A DNA stretch of 43,126 bases from Rhodococcus jostii NBRC 16295 (GTDB lineage: Bacteria > Actinomycetota > Actinomycetes > Mycobacteriales > Mycobacteriaceae). Position numbers and translations under genes: made by a program. Location: contig NZ_BCWY01000080.1 in assembly GCF_001894825.1 (NCBI RefSeq), positions 1-43,126 of the forward strand, read 5' to 3'. How positions within the stretch are numbered: position 1 is the stretch's first letter; every line of letters begins with the position of its first letter. This document shows positions 6,762 through 15,564 of this stretch, one piece after another. The notes under the pieces were generated by a model, which was given only the letters and a program-made list of their open reading frames with translations, was not told the origin of the DNA and made no database searches.

Positions 6762-8552
6762 GTGACTGAGATACTCACCCAGGTCGAGACCACTCGGCCG
6801 GCAGAGAGCACCAGCACCACTGCTCGCCCTCTCCGCTCCCGCATCCGGCCGCACCCGGCCGACGTCGCGGCGGTCGTCTTCTACGTCGGCCTGGCCGCAT
6901 TCGTGTTGGCACGCCAGTGGAAACACCTCGGGACCGGCTATCTGGTCCGTAGCGGCCAGGACCAGACGATGTGGGAGTGGTTCTTCGCCGTCGCCGCACG
7001 ATCGCTGGTCCACCTGGAGAATCCGCTGTCCAGCGACCTCCAGAACTATCCGCTCGGCGTCAACCTGATGGGCAACACGGCGATGTTCGGCATCAGCATC
7101 CCGCTGGCGCCCGTCACGCTGCTGTTCGGGCCGAACGTCACGTTCACACTCGCACTCACACTTGGCCTGTCGGGCACCGCAATTGCCTGGTACCGGGTGT
7201 TCTCCCGGCACGTGGTGTCGTCACGATTCGCGGCCGCCGTCGGCGGTGGCCTGTGCGGTTTCGCGCCCGCCCTGATCTCGCATACCAACGGGCACCCCAA
7301 TTTCGTCGCATTGTTCCTGCTGCCGTTCATCGCACTGGCCGTGATCCGGTTGGGCAGCGGCGTGCGCCCAGTGCGCGACGGCATCGTCCTGGGTCTGCTG
7401 ATCGCTTATCAGATCTTCCTCGGCGAAGAACCCCTGCTGATCTACGCATTGGCGTTCGCGGTCTTCGGTTGTGCCTTCGCGGCATCCCGCCCGCGGACGG
7501 CGTTCGCGGCGGCCAAGCGCAGCATCAAGGGGTTCGCGGTCGCGGGCGGAGTCGCGCTGGCCATCGCCGCGGTGCCCCTGTGGTGGCAGTTCTTCGGACC
7601 CGACAGCTACCGGGCGATCGAGCACGGACCGGTCGGCAACGACACCGAATCATTCACGAGTTTCCCCACGTCTTCGCTGGCCGGCGAACCGGGGTCCGCC
7701 GAGTTCAGCATGAACGCGACCGAGGAGAACGCGTACTTCGGCTGGCCCCTGCTGATCCTCCTCGGCCTGTCGGCCCTGTGGTTGTGGCGCATGCCCCTCG
7801 CTCGCGCCGCGGCCGCGACGGTCGCCCTGATGGGTGTCCTGTCGCTCGGAACGTCACTGACCATCGGTGGCTGGGACACCGGAATTCCCTTGCCGTGGAA
7901 GCTGATTTCCCACCTCCCCCTCCTCGAATCCGTGCTCGAATCGCGGTTCGCGATGGGCTGTCTGCCCGCCGCCGCACTGCTCCTCGCACTGGGCACCGAC
8001 CGCGCCCTGGCGTCCGCTCGCGAAGGCCAGCGGACCACCACCCTGCTGTGGGTGGGCTGGCTCGCCGTGGCGCTGCTTCCGCTGGCCCCCACGCCACTCG
8101 CGGTCGTGCAGCGCGACACCGCGCCGAACTTCTTCGCCGACGGCACGTGGCGGGACTACGTCACCGACGGTTCGGTCGTCACGGTGCCGCTCCCCTCCCC
8201 GGAGAACGCGCGGATGCTGCGGTGGCAGACCGAACAGGATCTCGCATTCCCCATCGCCGGTGGGTATTTCGTCGGGCCGGCCGGCAGTGAACAGCGGGGC
8301 AAGTACGGGCCCGACGACCGCCCCACCGCCCTGCTCCTCGCCTCCGCCCAATCGTCCGGACAGGTGCCCGCCATCGACGACGCGACGAAGGCGCAGGCGC
8401 TGGCGGATCTGAAGTTCTGGAACGCCGACGTCCTGGTGCTACCGCACACCCAGAACGACCGCGTGCTGCGCGAGACGGTCCGTCAGCTCGTCGGGTCTCC
8501 CGCCAGGTCCGTCGACGGCGTGTGGGTGTGGGATGTGCGGGCGCTGACGTAG
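6762..8552 (+). CDS. Unassigned GT-C-like polytopic membrane glycosyltransferase candidate
   Basis: This 596-aa product has roughly a dozen membrane helices in its first 450 residues and a soluble C-terminal domain of about 140. The first loop after helix 1 reads RSGQDQTMWEWFFAVAARSL, followed by NYPLGVNLMGNTAM; an acidic residue at this place is where GT-C enzymes using polyprenyl-phosphate sugars keep their catalytic acid. A second acidic motif, FLGEEPLLIYAL, lies in mid-protein. I do not recognise a named family, and it is neither AftA, AftB nor Emb. The GTG at 6762 has GGAGG about 9 nt upstream. Lying between aftA and the emb pair, it may add a sugar to arabinogalactan or lipoarabinomannan, but that is inference. 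Confidence 0.8.
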   Translation: MTEILTQVETTRPAESTSTTARPLRSRIRPHPADVAAVVFYVGLAAFVLARQWKHLGTGYLVRSGQDQTMWEWFFAVAARSLVHLENPLSSDLQNYPLGVNLMGNTAMFGISIPLAPVTLLFGPNVTFTLALTLGLSGTAIAWYRVFSRHVVSSRFAAAVGGGLCGFAPALISHTNGHPNFVALFLLPFIALAVIRLGSGVRPVRDGIVLGLLIAYQIFLGEEPLLIYALAFAVFGCAFAASRPRTAFAAAKRSIKGFAVAGGVALAIAAVPLWWQFFGPDSYRAIEHGPVGNDTESFTSFPTSSLAGEPGSAEFSMNATEENAYFGWPLLILLGLSALWLWRMPLARAAAATVALMGVLSLGTSLTIGGWDTGIPLPWKLISHLPLLESVLESRFAMGCLPAAALLLALGTDRALASAREGQRTTTLLWVGWLAVALLPLAPTPLAVVQRDTAPNFFADGTWRDYVTDGSVVTVPLPSPENARMLRWQTEQDLAFPIAGGYFVGPAGSEQRGKYGPDDRPTALLLASAQSSGQVPAIDDATKAQALADLKFWNADVLVLPHTQNDRVLRETVRQLVGSPARSVDGVWVWDVRALT

Positions 8553-8582
8553 GAAACATATACCGCGTCAATGGCCTTCGGC

Positions 8583-8628
8583 CCCGTGAGTACTTGTCAA
8601 CCGCCCGCGGTTAACAAGTACTCACGGG
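8583..8628. repeat. Near-perfect 46-bp palindrome, copy 2 (upstream of first emb)
   Basis: 22-nt arms 8583-8604 and 8607-8628 pair with a single mismatch around a 2-nt centre. The left arm begins CCCGTGAGTACTTGTCAACC. It matches the element at 1282-1327. It lies 31 bp after the preceding stop and 31 bp before the first emb start. It may act as a terminator hairpin, a regulatory site or a dispersed repeat. Confidence 0.75.
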
Positions 8629-8647
8629 TGGCGGAGCCACAATCGCC

Positions 8648-8653
8648 TAACAT
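8648..8653 (+). promoter_or_regulatory. Putative -10 box of a leaderless emb transcript
   Basis: TAACAT ends 6 nt before the GTG at 8660, with no ribosome-binding site between. This fits a leaderless message starting at or next to the GTG. The palindrome at 8583-8628 covers the region where a -35 box would be. Confidence 0.4.
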
Positions 8654-8659
8654 CGTCCT

Positions 8660-11600
8660 GTGCCATCACAGCCGTCGCCGCCCGACCTTCGCAGCATCCG
8701 CACTTCCAGGCTCGTCGCGATCGTCACCGGTCTGATCGGTTTCGTTCTCGCGCTGGCCACCCCGTTCCTGCCGGTGAAGCAGGATGCCGCGTCGATCGAC
8801 TGGCCGCAGGGCGGCACCCTGAACAGTGTCGAGGCACCGCTCGTCTCGTACACACCGCTGGACATGCAGGTGAGCGTCCCCTGCTCGGCCTTCGCCCAAC
8901 TCGGGTCCGACGGCGGCACCGTCGTCTCGACGCTCCCGAACCGGGCACCCGACTTCGAGAAGAACGGCCTCGTCGTCAGGTCCGGCGCCGACGGCACGGT
9001 CCACGTGTCGATTCGCGGCATGTCGCTGATCTCGGCGACCGCCGCGGACCTCCAGGGCTGCACCGGACTCACCGTCACCTCCGACTACCAGCGGACGTCC
9101 GCCGAGGTCACGGGCACCGCGGAACCCGTCACCGCTTCCATCGAGGGCGATCAGCGCCCGCAGATGGTCGGCCTGTTCACCGACCTCGAGGGTGCCGCGC
9201 CGGCGGGGTTGAACGTGCACGTCCACCCCGACTCCCGGTTCTCGTCGAGCCCCACCCTCCTCAAACTGCTGGCGATGATCGTGTGCGTCCTCGCGACGCT
9301 GACGTCGCTGTACGCGCTGCACCGGGTCGACGGCATCGACGGTCGACGCGCCCGCCGCTTCCTGCCCGCGCACTGGTGGAAGTTCACCGGCGTCGACGCC
9401 GTCGTGATCGGGACGCTGCTGCTGTGGCACGTGGTCGGCGCCAACACCTCCGACGACGGCTACCTCCTCGGCATGGCCCGCGTCTCGGAGCATTCCGGGT
9501 ACATGGCCAACTACTTCCGCTGGTTCGGCGTCCCCGAGGCGCCGTTCGGGTGGTCGTACGAACTGCTCGCGGCGCTGGCGAAGGTGAGCACCGCGAGCAT
9601 GTGGATGCGGCTGCCGACGCTGCTGGCGGCCCTCCTCTGCTGGATGGTGATCAGCCGGGAGGTCATCCCCCGGCTCGGTGTGGCCGTGCGCCGCAACAGA
9701 ACTGCCCTCTGGACCGGCGGCCTGGTCTTCCTGGCGTTCTGGCTGCCGTACGACAACGGTTTGCGCCCGGAACCGGTGATCGCGCTCGGTGCCCTCCTCA
9801 CGTGGTGTTCGATCGAGCGCGCCATCGCCACCGGACGACTGCTGCCCGGTGCGGTCGCCGTGCTCATCGCCGCGTTCTCGCTCGCTGCCGGACCGTCGGG
9901 CCTGATCTGTATCGCCGCCCTCATCGCGGGTGCCCGGCCGATCCTGCAGATCGTGATGGCGCGCGGCCACCGGGTCGGATTCGCGTCCCAGATCCTGCCG
10001 ATCCTCGCCGCGGGAACCGTGGTGATGGTGGCCGTCTTCGCGGATCAGACGCTGGCGACGGTGCTCGAATCGACCCGGGTGCGCACCGCCCTCGGCCCCA
10101 ACGTCGCCTGGTTCGACGAGCGGCTGCGCTGGGATTCGCTCATGGGGATCTCGCCGGACGGTTCGCTGGCCCGCCGATTCGGCGTGTTCGTGATGCTGCT
10201 GTGTGTGGTGGTCTGCGTGATGCTGATCCTGCGTAAGGGGAAGGTGCCCGGGACCGCGATCGGACCGTCCCGCCGCATCCTCGGCATCGTGTTCGCGTCG
10301 CTGCTGCTGATGATGTTCACGCCCACCAAGTGGACGCACCACTTCGGTGTGTACGCGGGCCTCGCGGGCTCGGTGGCGGTGCTCGCCGCGGTCGGGGTGG
10401 GGGCCGCGAGCATCCGGTCCAAACGCAACCGCACCCTGTTCGCCGCGGGCGTCCTGTTCATCCTCGCGGTGGCGTTCACCGGCTCCAACGGCTGGTGGTA
10501 CGTGTCCAGCTACGGCGTCCCCTGGTGGGACAAGCCGCCGATGATCGCCGGCAAGGGCTTCTCCACCCTCTTCCTGGGCCTCACGGTGCTCACCCTGCTC
10601 CTCGCCGCCTGGTACCACGTCCGCGAACCGTACGAGAACGGCACGAAACCCAACGGCAAGCGCGCCCGGATGCTCGCGCCGTCTCCGCTGACCGTCGCGG
10701 CCGGTGCCGTCGTCCTGTTCGAGGTGCTGTCGCTGCTCAAGGGCGCCGTCGCGCAGTACCCCGGGTACTCCATCGCGAAGGCCAACATCGAGTCGGTGAC
10801 CGGCGGCACGTGCGCCCTCGCCGACGAGGTTCTCGTCGAAACCGACCCGACCGCGGCCCTGCTGCAGCCGCTCACCCCCGTCACCGACCCGAACGGCGCC
10901 GGCGCCTTCGCCGCGACCACGGCGGAGGGTTTCACCCCCAACGGCATCGCCGACGACCTCACCGCCGACTCCGAGAAGATCGCCACCGGCGGCGCCAACA
11001 CCGTCGACACCGAGACCGATGAGACGACGACGGGCACCAGCTCCGGCACCGGCGGCGGCACCGAGGCCACCGCCGGCGTCAACGGCAGCACCGTGACGCT
11101 GCCGTTCGGCCTCGATCCCGCCCGCACCCCGGTTCTCGGCAGCTACCAGTCGGGCGGGGAGCAGAAACCCGCCGCCCTCACCACCGGCTGGTACGGACTG
11201 CCCGAGCGCAGCGACGACGCACCGATCCTCACCCTCTCGGCCGCCGGACGCATCCGGTCGGTCGATGCCGACGGCGTCGTCACCCCCGGTCAGAGACTGA
11301 AGGTCGAGTACGGTGTCACCGGTCCCGACGGATCGGTCACCGCGCTCGGCACCGTCGACCCGATCGACATCGGGCCGTCGCCGTCGTGGCGCAACCTGCG
11401 TGTGCCGCTGGATCAGCTCCCCGCCGAGGCGAACACGGTCCGGCTGGTCGCGGACGACCCGGACACCGACCCGGGCCAGTGGCTGGCGGTCACGCCGCCC
11501 CGGCTGCCGAAGATGCAGACGCTGCAGACCGTCGTCGGCTCCAGCGACCCGGTGCTCCTCGACTGGGCCGTCGGGCTCGCGTTCCCGTGCCAGCGACCCT

Positions 11601-11896
11601 TCGACCACCGCTACGGCGTCGCCGAGGTCCCGGAGTGGCGGGTGCTGCCCGACCGCATCGGCGCCGAGTCCACGAACGCCTGGCAGGACAAGTTCGGCGG
11701 CGGGCCGCTGGGCTGGACCGACCAGCTCCTGTCGGCGAGCACCCTGGCCACGTACCTGTCGAACGACTGGGACCGCGACTGGGGCTCGCTCGAGCAGTAC
11801 ACACCGCTCGACGAGTCGGCGACACCGGCGCACGTGGAGTCCGAACAGGTGACCAGGTCGGGTACCTGGTCGGCCGGACCGGTGCGCTACCAATAG
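8660..11896 (+). CDS. emb: Arabinosyltransferase, Emb family (first of tandem pair)
   Basis: The product is a 1078-aa GT53 membrane enzyme. Emb proteins extend arabinan with alpha-1,5 and branch arabinofuranose units from decaprenyl-phospho-arabinose outside the membrane, and are the ethambutol targets. An N-terminal helix (LVAIVTGLIGFVLALATPFL) is followed by an extracellular carbohydrate-binding-like domain, a GT-C membrane region with the acidic pair D265-D266 in NTSDDGYLLGMAR, and a large C-terminal extracellular domain with a T/G-rich insert near residues 780-810. M272 aligns with M. tuberculosis EmbB Met306, and L269 replaces EmbB Ile303. Which of EmbA, EmbB or EmbC it corresponds to cannot be settled by eye. 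The second emb starts 30 bp later. Confidence 0.95.
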   Translation: MPSQPSPPDLRSIRTSRLVAIVTGLIGFVLALATPFLPVKQDAASIDWPQGGTLNSVEAPLVSYTPLDMQVSVPCSAFAQLGSDGGTVVSTLPNRAPDFEKNGLVVRSGADGTVHVSIRGMSLISATAADLQGCTGLTVTSDYQRTSAEVTGTAEPVTASIEGDQRPQMVGLFTDLEGAAPAGLNVHVHPDSRFSSSPTLLKLLAMIVCVLATLTSLYALHRVDGIDGRRARRFLPAHWWKFTGVDAVVIGTLLLWHVVGANTSDDGYLLGMARVSEHSGYMANYFRWFGVPEAPFGWSYELLAALAKVSTASMWMRLPTLLAALLCWMVISREVIPRLGVAVRRNRTALWTGGLVFLAFWLPYDNGLRPEPVIALGALLTWCSIERAIATGRLLPGAVAVLIAAFSLAAGPSGLICIAALIAGARPILQIVMARGHRVGFASQILPILAAGTVVMVAVFADQTLATVLESTRVRTALGPNVAWFDERLRWDSLMGISPDGSLARRFGVFVMLLCVVVCVMLILRKGKVPGTAIGPSRRILGIVFASLLLMMFTPTKWTHHFGVYAGLAGSVAVLAAVGVGAASIRSKRNRTLFAAGVLFILAVAFTGSNGWWYVSSYGVPWWDKPPMIAGKGFSTLFLGLTVLTLLLAAWYHVREPYENGTKPNGKRARMLAPSPLTVAAGAVVLFEVLSLLKGAVAQYPGYSIAKANIESVTGGTCALADEVLVETDPTAALLQPLTPVTDPNGAGAFAATTAEGFTPNGIADDLTADSEKIATGGANTVDTETDETTTGTSSGTGGGTEATAGVNGSTVTLPFGLDPARTPVLGSYQSGGEQKPAALTTGWYGLPERSDDAPILTLSAAGRIRSVDADGVVTPGQRLKVEYGVTGPDGSVTALGTVDPIDIGPSPSWRNLRVPLDQLPAEANTVRLVADDPDTDPGQWLAVTPPRLPKMQTLQTVVGSSDPVLLDWAVGLAFPCQRPFDHRYGVAEVPEWRVLPDRIGAESTNAWQDKFGGGPLGWTDQLLSASTLATYLSNDWDRDWGSLEQYTPLDESATPAHVESEQVTRSGTWSAGPVRYQ

Positions 11897-11926
11897 GCAG
11901 GGCTCTACCGTCTGGTAGCCACGGAT

Positions 11927-14900
11927 ATGCCTCCTCAGGTTCCTGACATACCATCGACAACCGTGCCCGACGCTCTGACAACTCCCGTCTCCGAACCCGA
12001 AGCCTCTTTGCCGCCTGCTCGCCAGGACCGGCGGAGTGAGTTCCGGACCGCTCGTCTGGTTGCCATCGTCACCGGCCTCATCGGGTTCGTGCTGGCAGTG
12101 GCCGCCCCGTTCATGCCGGTCCAGCAGACCACCGCGGCCGTGAACTGGCCGGAGAACGGCGTCGTCGGCGACGTCGAGGCTCCGCTGATGTCGCAGGTAC
12201 CAGTCGACCTGTCGGCGACCATTCCGTGTTCCGCGGTGGCCCAACTGCCCCCGCAGGGCGGAATCCTGCTGGCGACGGCGCCCGCGCAGGGCGAGGGTGC
12301 GGCGCTGAACGCGATGTTCGTGCGCGTGTCCGACAAGTCCGTGGACGTGCTCGACCGCAACGTGACGATCGCGACGGCACCGCGCGAACAGGTGCAGTCG
12401 AGCGCCTGCTCCGAGATCCGCATCACATCGAACATCGACGCGACGTCCGCCGAGTTCGTCGGCCTCACCACCCCGACCGGCGTCCCCATCGCCGGCTCCC
12501 TCACGGGCGACCTCCGTCCCCAAGTGGTGGGCGTGTTCAGCGACCTCCGCGACGGGGCGGCGCCGGCGGGCCTGTCGTTCACGATGAACGTCGACTCCCG
12601 GTTCTCGTCGAGTCCCACGATCATCAAGCTCGTCGCCATGATCGTGGCCCTCCTCACCACGGCCATCGCCCTGGTCGCCCTCGGCCGCCTCGACGGCACC
12701 GACGGGCGCGGGCACCGCAACTTCCTCCCGTCGCACTGGTGGAAGTTCACCGGACTCGACACGCTCGTCGTGGGCACGCTGGTGCTCTGGCACTTCATCG
12801 GCGCCAACACCTCCGACGACGGCTACCTGCTCACCATGGCCCGCGTCTCCGACCACGCCGGGTACATGGCCAACTACTTCCGCTGGTTCGGTGTGCCCGA
12901 GGCGCCGTTCGGCTGGTACTACGACGTCCTCGCGGCGATGGCGAAGATCTCGACGGCCAGTCCGTTCATGCGGCTGCCCGCGCTCATCGCCGGCATCCTG
13001 TGCTGGATGGTGATCAGCCGGGAGGTCGCTCCCCGCCTCGGCCGGTCCGTGCGGCGGAACAAGGTCGCGTTGTGGACGGGCGGCCTCGTCTTCCTGTCGT
13101 TCTGGCTGCCCTTCAACAACGGCCTGCGGCCCGAGCCCATCGTGGCGCTCGGCGCCCTGCTCACGTGGTGTTCCATCGAGCGTTCCATCGCCACCGGACG
13201 TCTCCTCCCCGCGGCTGTCGCGGTGCTGATCGGCGCGTTCACTCTGGCGGCCGCCCCCACGGGCCTCATGTGTGTGGCTGCCCTGCTCGCCGGCGCCCGC
13301 CCGCTCGTCCGCATCGTCGTCAAACGCCACCGCCAGGTGGGGACGCTGCCGCTACTGGCTCCGATCGCGGCCGCAGGAGCGATAGTCCTGGTGGTCGTGT
13401 TCGCCGACCAGACCCTGGCCACCGTCATGGAGGCCACCCGGGTCCGCACCCTGATCGGCCCGAACCTCGAGTGGTACAAGGACTTCCTGCGCTACTACTA
13501 CCTGTTCGTCCCGACCGTCGACGGGTCCGTGGCGCGCCGCTTCGCGTTCCTGACGATGATCCTGTGCCTGCTGACGACACTGTTCATCCTGTTGCGCCGC
13601 AAGCGGATTCCCGGCGCCGCCACCGGCCCGTCCTGGCGTCTGCTCGGTGTCGTGTTCGGCACGATCTTCTTCATGATGTTCAACCCCACCAAGTGGACCC
13701 ACCACTTCGGGGCGTACGCGGGTATCGCCGGTTCACTGGCCGCACTCACCGCCGTCGCGGTGTCGGCGTCCGCGCTGCGGTCGCGCCGCAACCGCACGAT
13801 CTTCCTGGCCGGGCTGCTGCTCATGCTGGCCCTGACGTTCGCAGGCATCAACGGGTACTGGTACGTCTCGAGCTACGGCGTGCCGTGGTTCGACAAGCCC
13901 GTCTCCATCGGTGGGCGACAGTCCAACACGTTCTTCCTCGTCCTGTTCGGACTGGCCGTCGCACTGGCCGCCTGGCAGTACCTGCGCGAGGGATTCGCTG
14001 CGCCACCCGTCCGCGCGAACACCGAGAAGGGCAGGCGGATCAGGAAATTCGCTGCCGCCCCGCTCACCGTCATCGCCGGCATCATGGTGCTGTTCGAGGT
14101 CCTCTCCCTCCTCAAGGGCGCCGTCTCGCAGTACCCGGCGTACTCGCTGGCCCGCTCCAACTTCGACTCCCTGACCGGTCAGACGTGCGGCCTCGCCGAG
14201 GACGTCCTCGTCGAAGGCGACACCAACGGCGGAAACCTCACACCCCTCGCCGATCCCGGGCAGCCGCTCGCGAACCCCGCCGACCCGCTCGGCGGCGCGA
14301 ACCCCGTCGGCTTCTCCCCCAACGGGGTGCCGTCCGACCTGACCGCCGACTACGTCGAGGTCAAGCAGGGCATGGGCAACACCGACAATCAGAGCGTCGG
14401 CCCCAGCTTCGAAACCGGATCGAGTGCTGGAACCAGCGGCGGCACCGGACGCGTCGGCGTCAACGGCAGCGACGCCAAACTGCCGTTCGGACTCGATCCC
14501 GGCACCACCCCCGTGATGGGCAGCTACCAGGAAGGCGTCCAGGAACCGGCCACACTGTCGTCCAGCTGGTACGCACTCCCCGAACGCAGCGACGACACCC
14601 CGCTGATCGTCATGTCGGCAGCAGGACGCATCTGGTCGGTCGACCCCACCGGTGCCCTCACCTACGGCCAGTCGCTGCTCCTCGAATACGGCAAACGTCA
14701 GCCCGACGGCACCGTCCAGGCCCAGGGCACCTACCTGCCCAAGGACATCGGGCCGGCACCGTCGTGGCGCAACCTGCGCGTCCCGATCGGCGAGCTGTCC
14801 CCCGACGCCGACGCCGTCCGGATCGTCGCCAACGACCCCAACCTCACCGGCGACCAGTGGCTCGCATTCACCCCGCCGCGGGTACCGAAGCTCGAGACCC

Positions 14901-15286
14901 TCAACTCGACGATCGGCAGCTCACAGCCGGTGCTGCTGGACTGGGCGGTGGGCCTGCAGTTCCCCTGCCAGCGTCCGTTCGACCACCAGTACGGCGTCGC
15001 GGAAATGCCCAACTACCGCATCCTCCCCGACCGCCCACTGGCCGTCAGCTCCACCGACACCTGGCAGTCCGCGGAGAACGGCGGCCCCCTCGGGTTCACC
15101 GAGCTCCTCGCCAGCGCCACCGCCATCCCCACCTACATGCGGGACGACTGGGGGCGCGACTGGGGCTCCCTCGAACGCTTCGACCGGTACTTCCCGAACG
15201 CCACCGCGGCCACCGTCGACACCGACACCGCAACCCGCTCGGGACTGTGGAACCCCGGCACCCTGCGGGTGTACGACAGCCCGTAA
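11927..15286 (+). CDS. emb: Arabinosyltransferase, Emb family (second of tandem pair)
   Basis: This 1119-aa GT53 enzyme is a paralogue of the gene just upstream, with the same order: an N-terminal helix, a first extracellular domain, a GT-C core with D297-D298 in NTSDDGYLLTMARVSDHAGY, and a C-terminal carbohydrate-binding domain ending in SLERFDRYF. The catalytic segment resembles mycobacterial EmbC (YLLTMARVSEHAGY) more than EmbA or EmbB. M304 aligns with EmbB Met306 and T303 replaces the glycine before it. The ATG at 11927 is the default start. A GTG at 11963 is also attractive because TACCAT ends 8 nt before it, the leaderless arrangement seen at dprE1 and glf. The pair presumably splits arabinogalactan and lipoarabinomannan work. 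Confidence 0.95.
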   Translation: MPPQVPDIPSTTVPDALTTPVSEPEASLPPARQDRRSEFRTARLVAIVTGLIGFVLAVAAPFMPVQQTTAAVNWPENGVVGDVEAPLMSQVPVDLSATIPCSAVAQLPPQGGILLATAPAQGEGAALNAMFVRVSDKSVDVLDRNVTIATAPREQVQSSACSEIRITSNIDATSAEFVGLTTPTGVPIAGSLTGDLRPQVVGVFSDLRDGAAPAGLSFTMNVDSRFSSSPTIIKLVAMIVALLTTAIALVALGRLDGTDGRGHRNFLPSHWWKFTGLDTLVVGTLVLWHFIGANTSDDGYLLTMARVSDHAGYMANYFRWFGVPEAPFGWYYDVLAAMAKISTASPFMRLPALIAGILCWMVISREVAPRLGRSVRRNKVALWTGGLVFLSFWLPFNNGLRPEPIVALGALLTWCSIERSIATGRLLPAAVAVLIGAFTLAAAPTGLMCVAALLAGARPLVRIVVKRHRQVGTLPLLAPIAAAGAIVLVVVFADQTLATVMEATRVRTLIGPNLEWYKDFLRYYYLFVPTVDGSVARRFAFLTMILCLLTTLFILLRRKRIPGAATGPSWRLLGVVFGTIFFMMFNPTKWTHHFGAYAGIAGSLAALTAVAVSASALRSRRNRTIFLAGLLLMLALTFAGINGYWYVSSYGVPWFDKPVSIGGRQSNTFFLVLFGLAVALAAWQYLREGFAAPPVRANTEKGRRIRKFAAAPLTVIAGIMVLFEVLSLLKGAVSQYPAYSLARSNFDSLTGQTCGLAEDVLVEGDTNGGNLTPLADPGQPLANPADPLGGANPVGFSPNGVPSDLTADYVEVKQGMGNTDNQSVGPSFETGSSAGTSGGTGRVGVNGSDAKLPFGLDPGTTPVMGSYQEGVQEPATLSSSWYALPERSDDTPLIVMSAAGRIWSVDPTGALTYGQSLLLEYGKRQPDGTVQAQGTYLPKDIGPAPSWRNLRVPIGELSPDADAVRIVANDPNLTGDQWLAFTPPRVPKLETLNSTIGSSQPVLLDWAVGLQFPCQRPFDHQYGVAEMPNYRILPDRPLAVSSTDTWQSAENGGPLGFTELLASATAIPTYMRDDWGRDWGSLERFDRYFPNATAATVDTDTATRSGLWNPGTLRVYDSP

Positions 15287-15311
15287 CGGTTCCGCTCGGC
15301 TCGCGTCGGTG

Positions 15312-15381
15312 CGGGCTTGCGTCGCGCGCTCGGCTTGCGTCGCGCGCTCGGCTTGCATCGCCCGCTCGGCTTGCATCGCCC
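15312..15381 (+). repeat. 18-bp tandem repeat, about four units
   Basis: Units at 15312-15330 (one base longer), 15331-15348, 15349-15366 and 15367-15381 (truncated) follow the pattern CGGCTTGC(G/A)TCGC(G/C)CGCT. The array starts 26 bp after the second emb stop and runs into the hairpin at 15383. It is not plausibly coding. Confidence 0.85.
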
Positions 15382-15382
15382 A

Positions 15383-15421
15383 ATGTGACATTCGTTCCGT
15401 CTGACTGAACGAATGTCGCAT
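15383..15421. terminator. Hairpin downstream of the second emb gene
   Basis: ATGTGACATTCGTTC (15383-15397) pairs with GAACGAATGTCGCAT (15407-15421) with one mismatch around a 9-nt loop. It follows the tandem repeat and is likely the transcription end of the emb pair. The motif TGTCGCAT next to CGGGCG recurs in the hairpin at 16550-16594. Confidence 0.6.
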
Positions 15422-15475
15422 CGGGCGCCGCGACGGGCGGTCCGACACGACGGAAACGGGTGCTCCGCGGTGGAG

Positions 15476-15504
15476 TTGTCCACAACTTCCCGTCCATCCA
15501 CAGG
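15476..15504. promoter_or_regulatory. DnaA-box-like pair upstream of the AbiEi-like gene
   Basis: TTGTCCACA (15476-15484), inside the dyad GTTGTCCACAAC, matches the actinobacterial DnaA-box consensus. A weaker ATCCACAGG (15496-15504) follows. The pair lies in the leader of the gene at 15565. Function is not known; it may regulate that gene rather than replication. Confidence 0.4.
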
Positions 15505-15564
15505 GCAATTTCCGACATGGGCTTTCCGGCGACGGGCCGATTCGCCCACGGCATGCTCGGACCC

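Noticed and set aside
8666..13330. A 1554-codon open frame on the minus strand
   Set aside because: It runs antisense to both emb genes, and its internal similarity only mirrors the similarity of the two emb genes.
12226..15408. A 1060-codon plus-strand frame overlapping the second emb
   Set aside because: Its Arg/Pro/His-rich product is the +1 shadow of the emb reading frame; the emb frame carries all known motifs.
15312..15421. Possible CRISPR array
   Set aside because: The units are contiguous 18-bp repeats without spacers, and no cas genes are present.
15476..15504. Replication origin suggested by DnaA-box-like motifs
   Set aside because: Only one good box and one weak one, no AT-rich unwinding region, and no dnaA or dnaN nearby.
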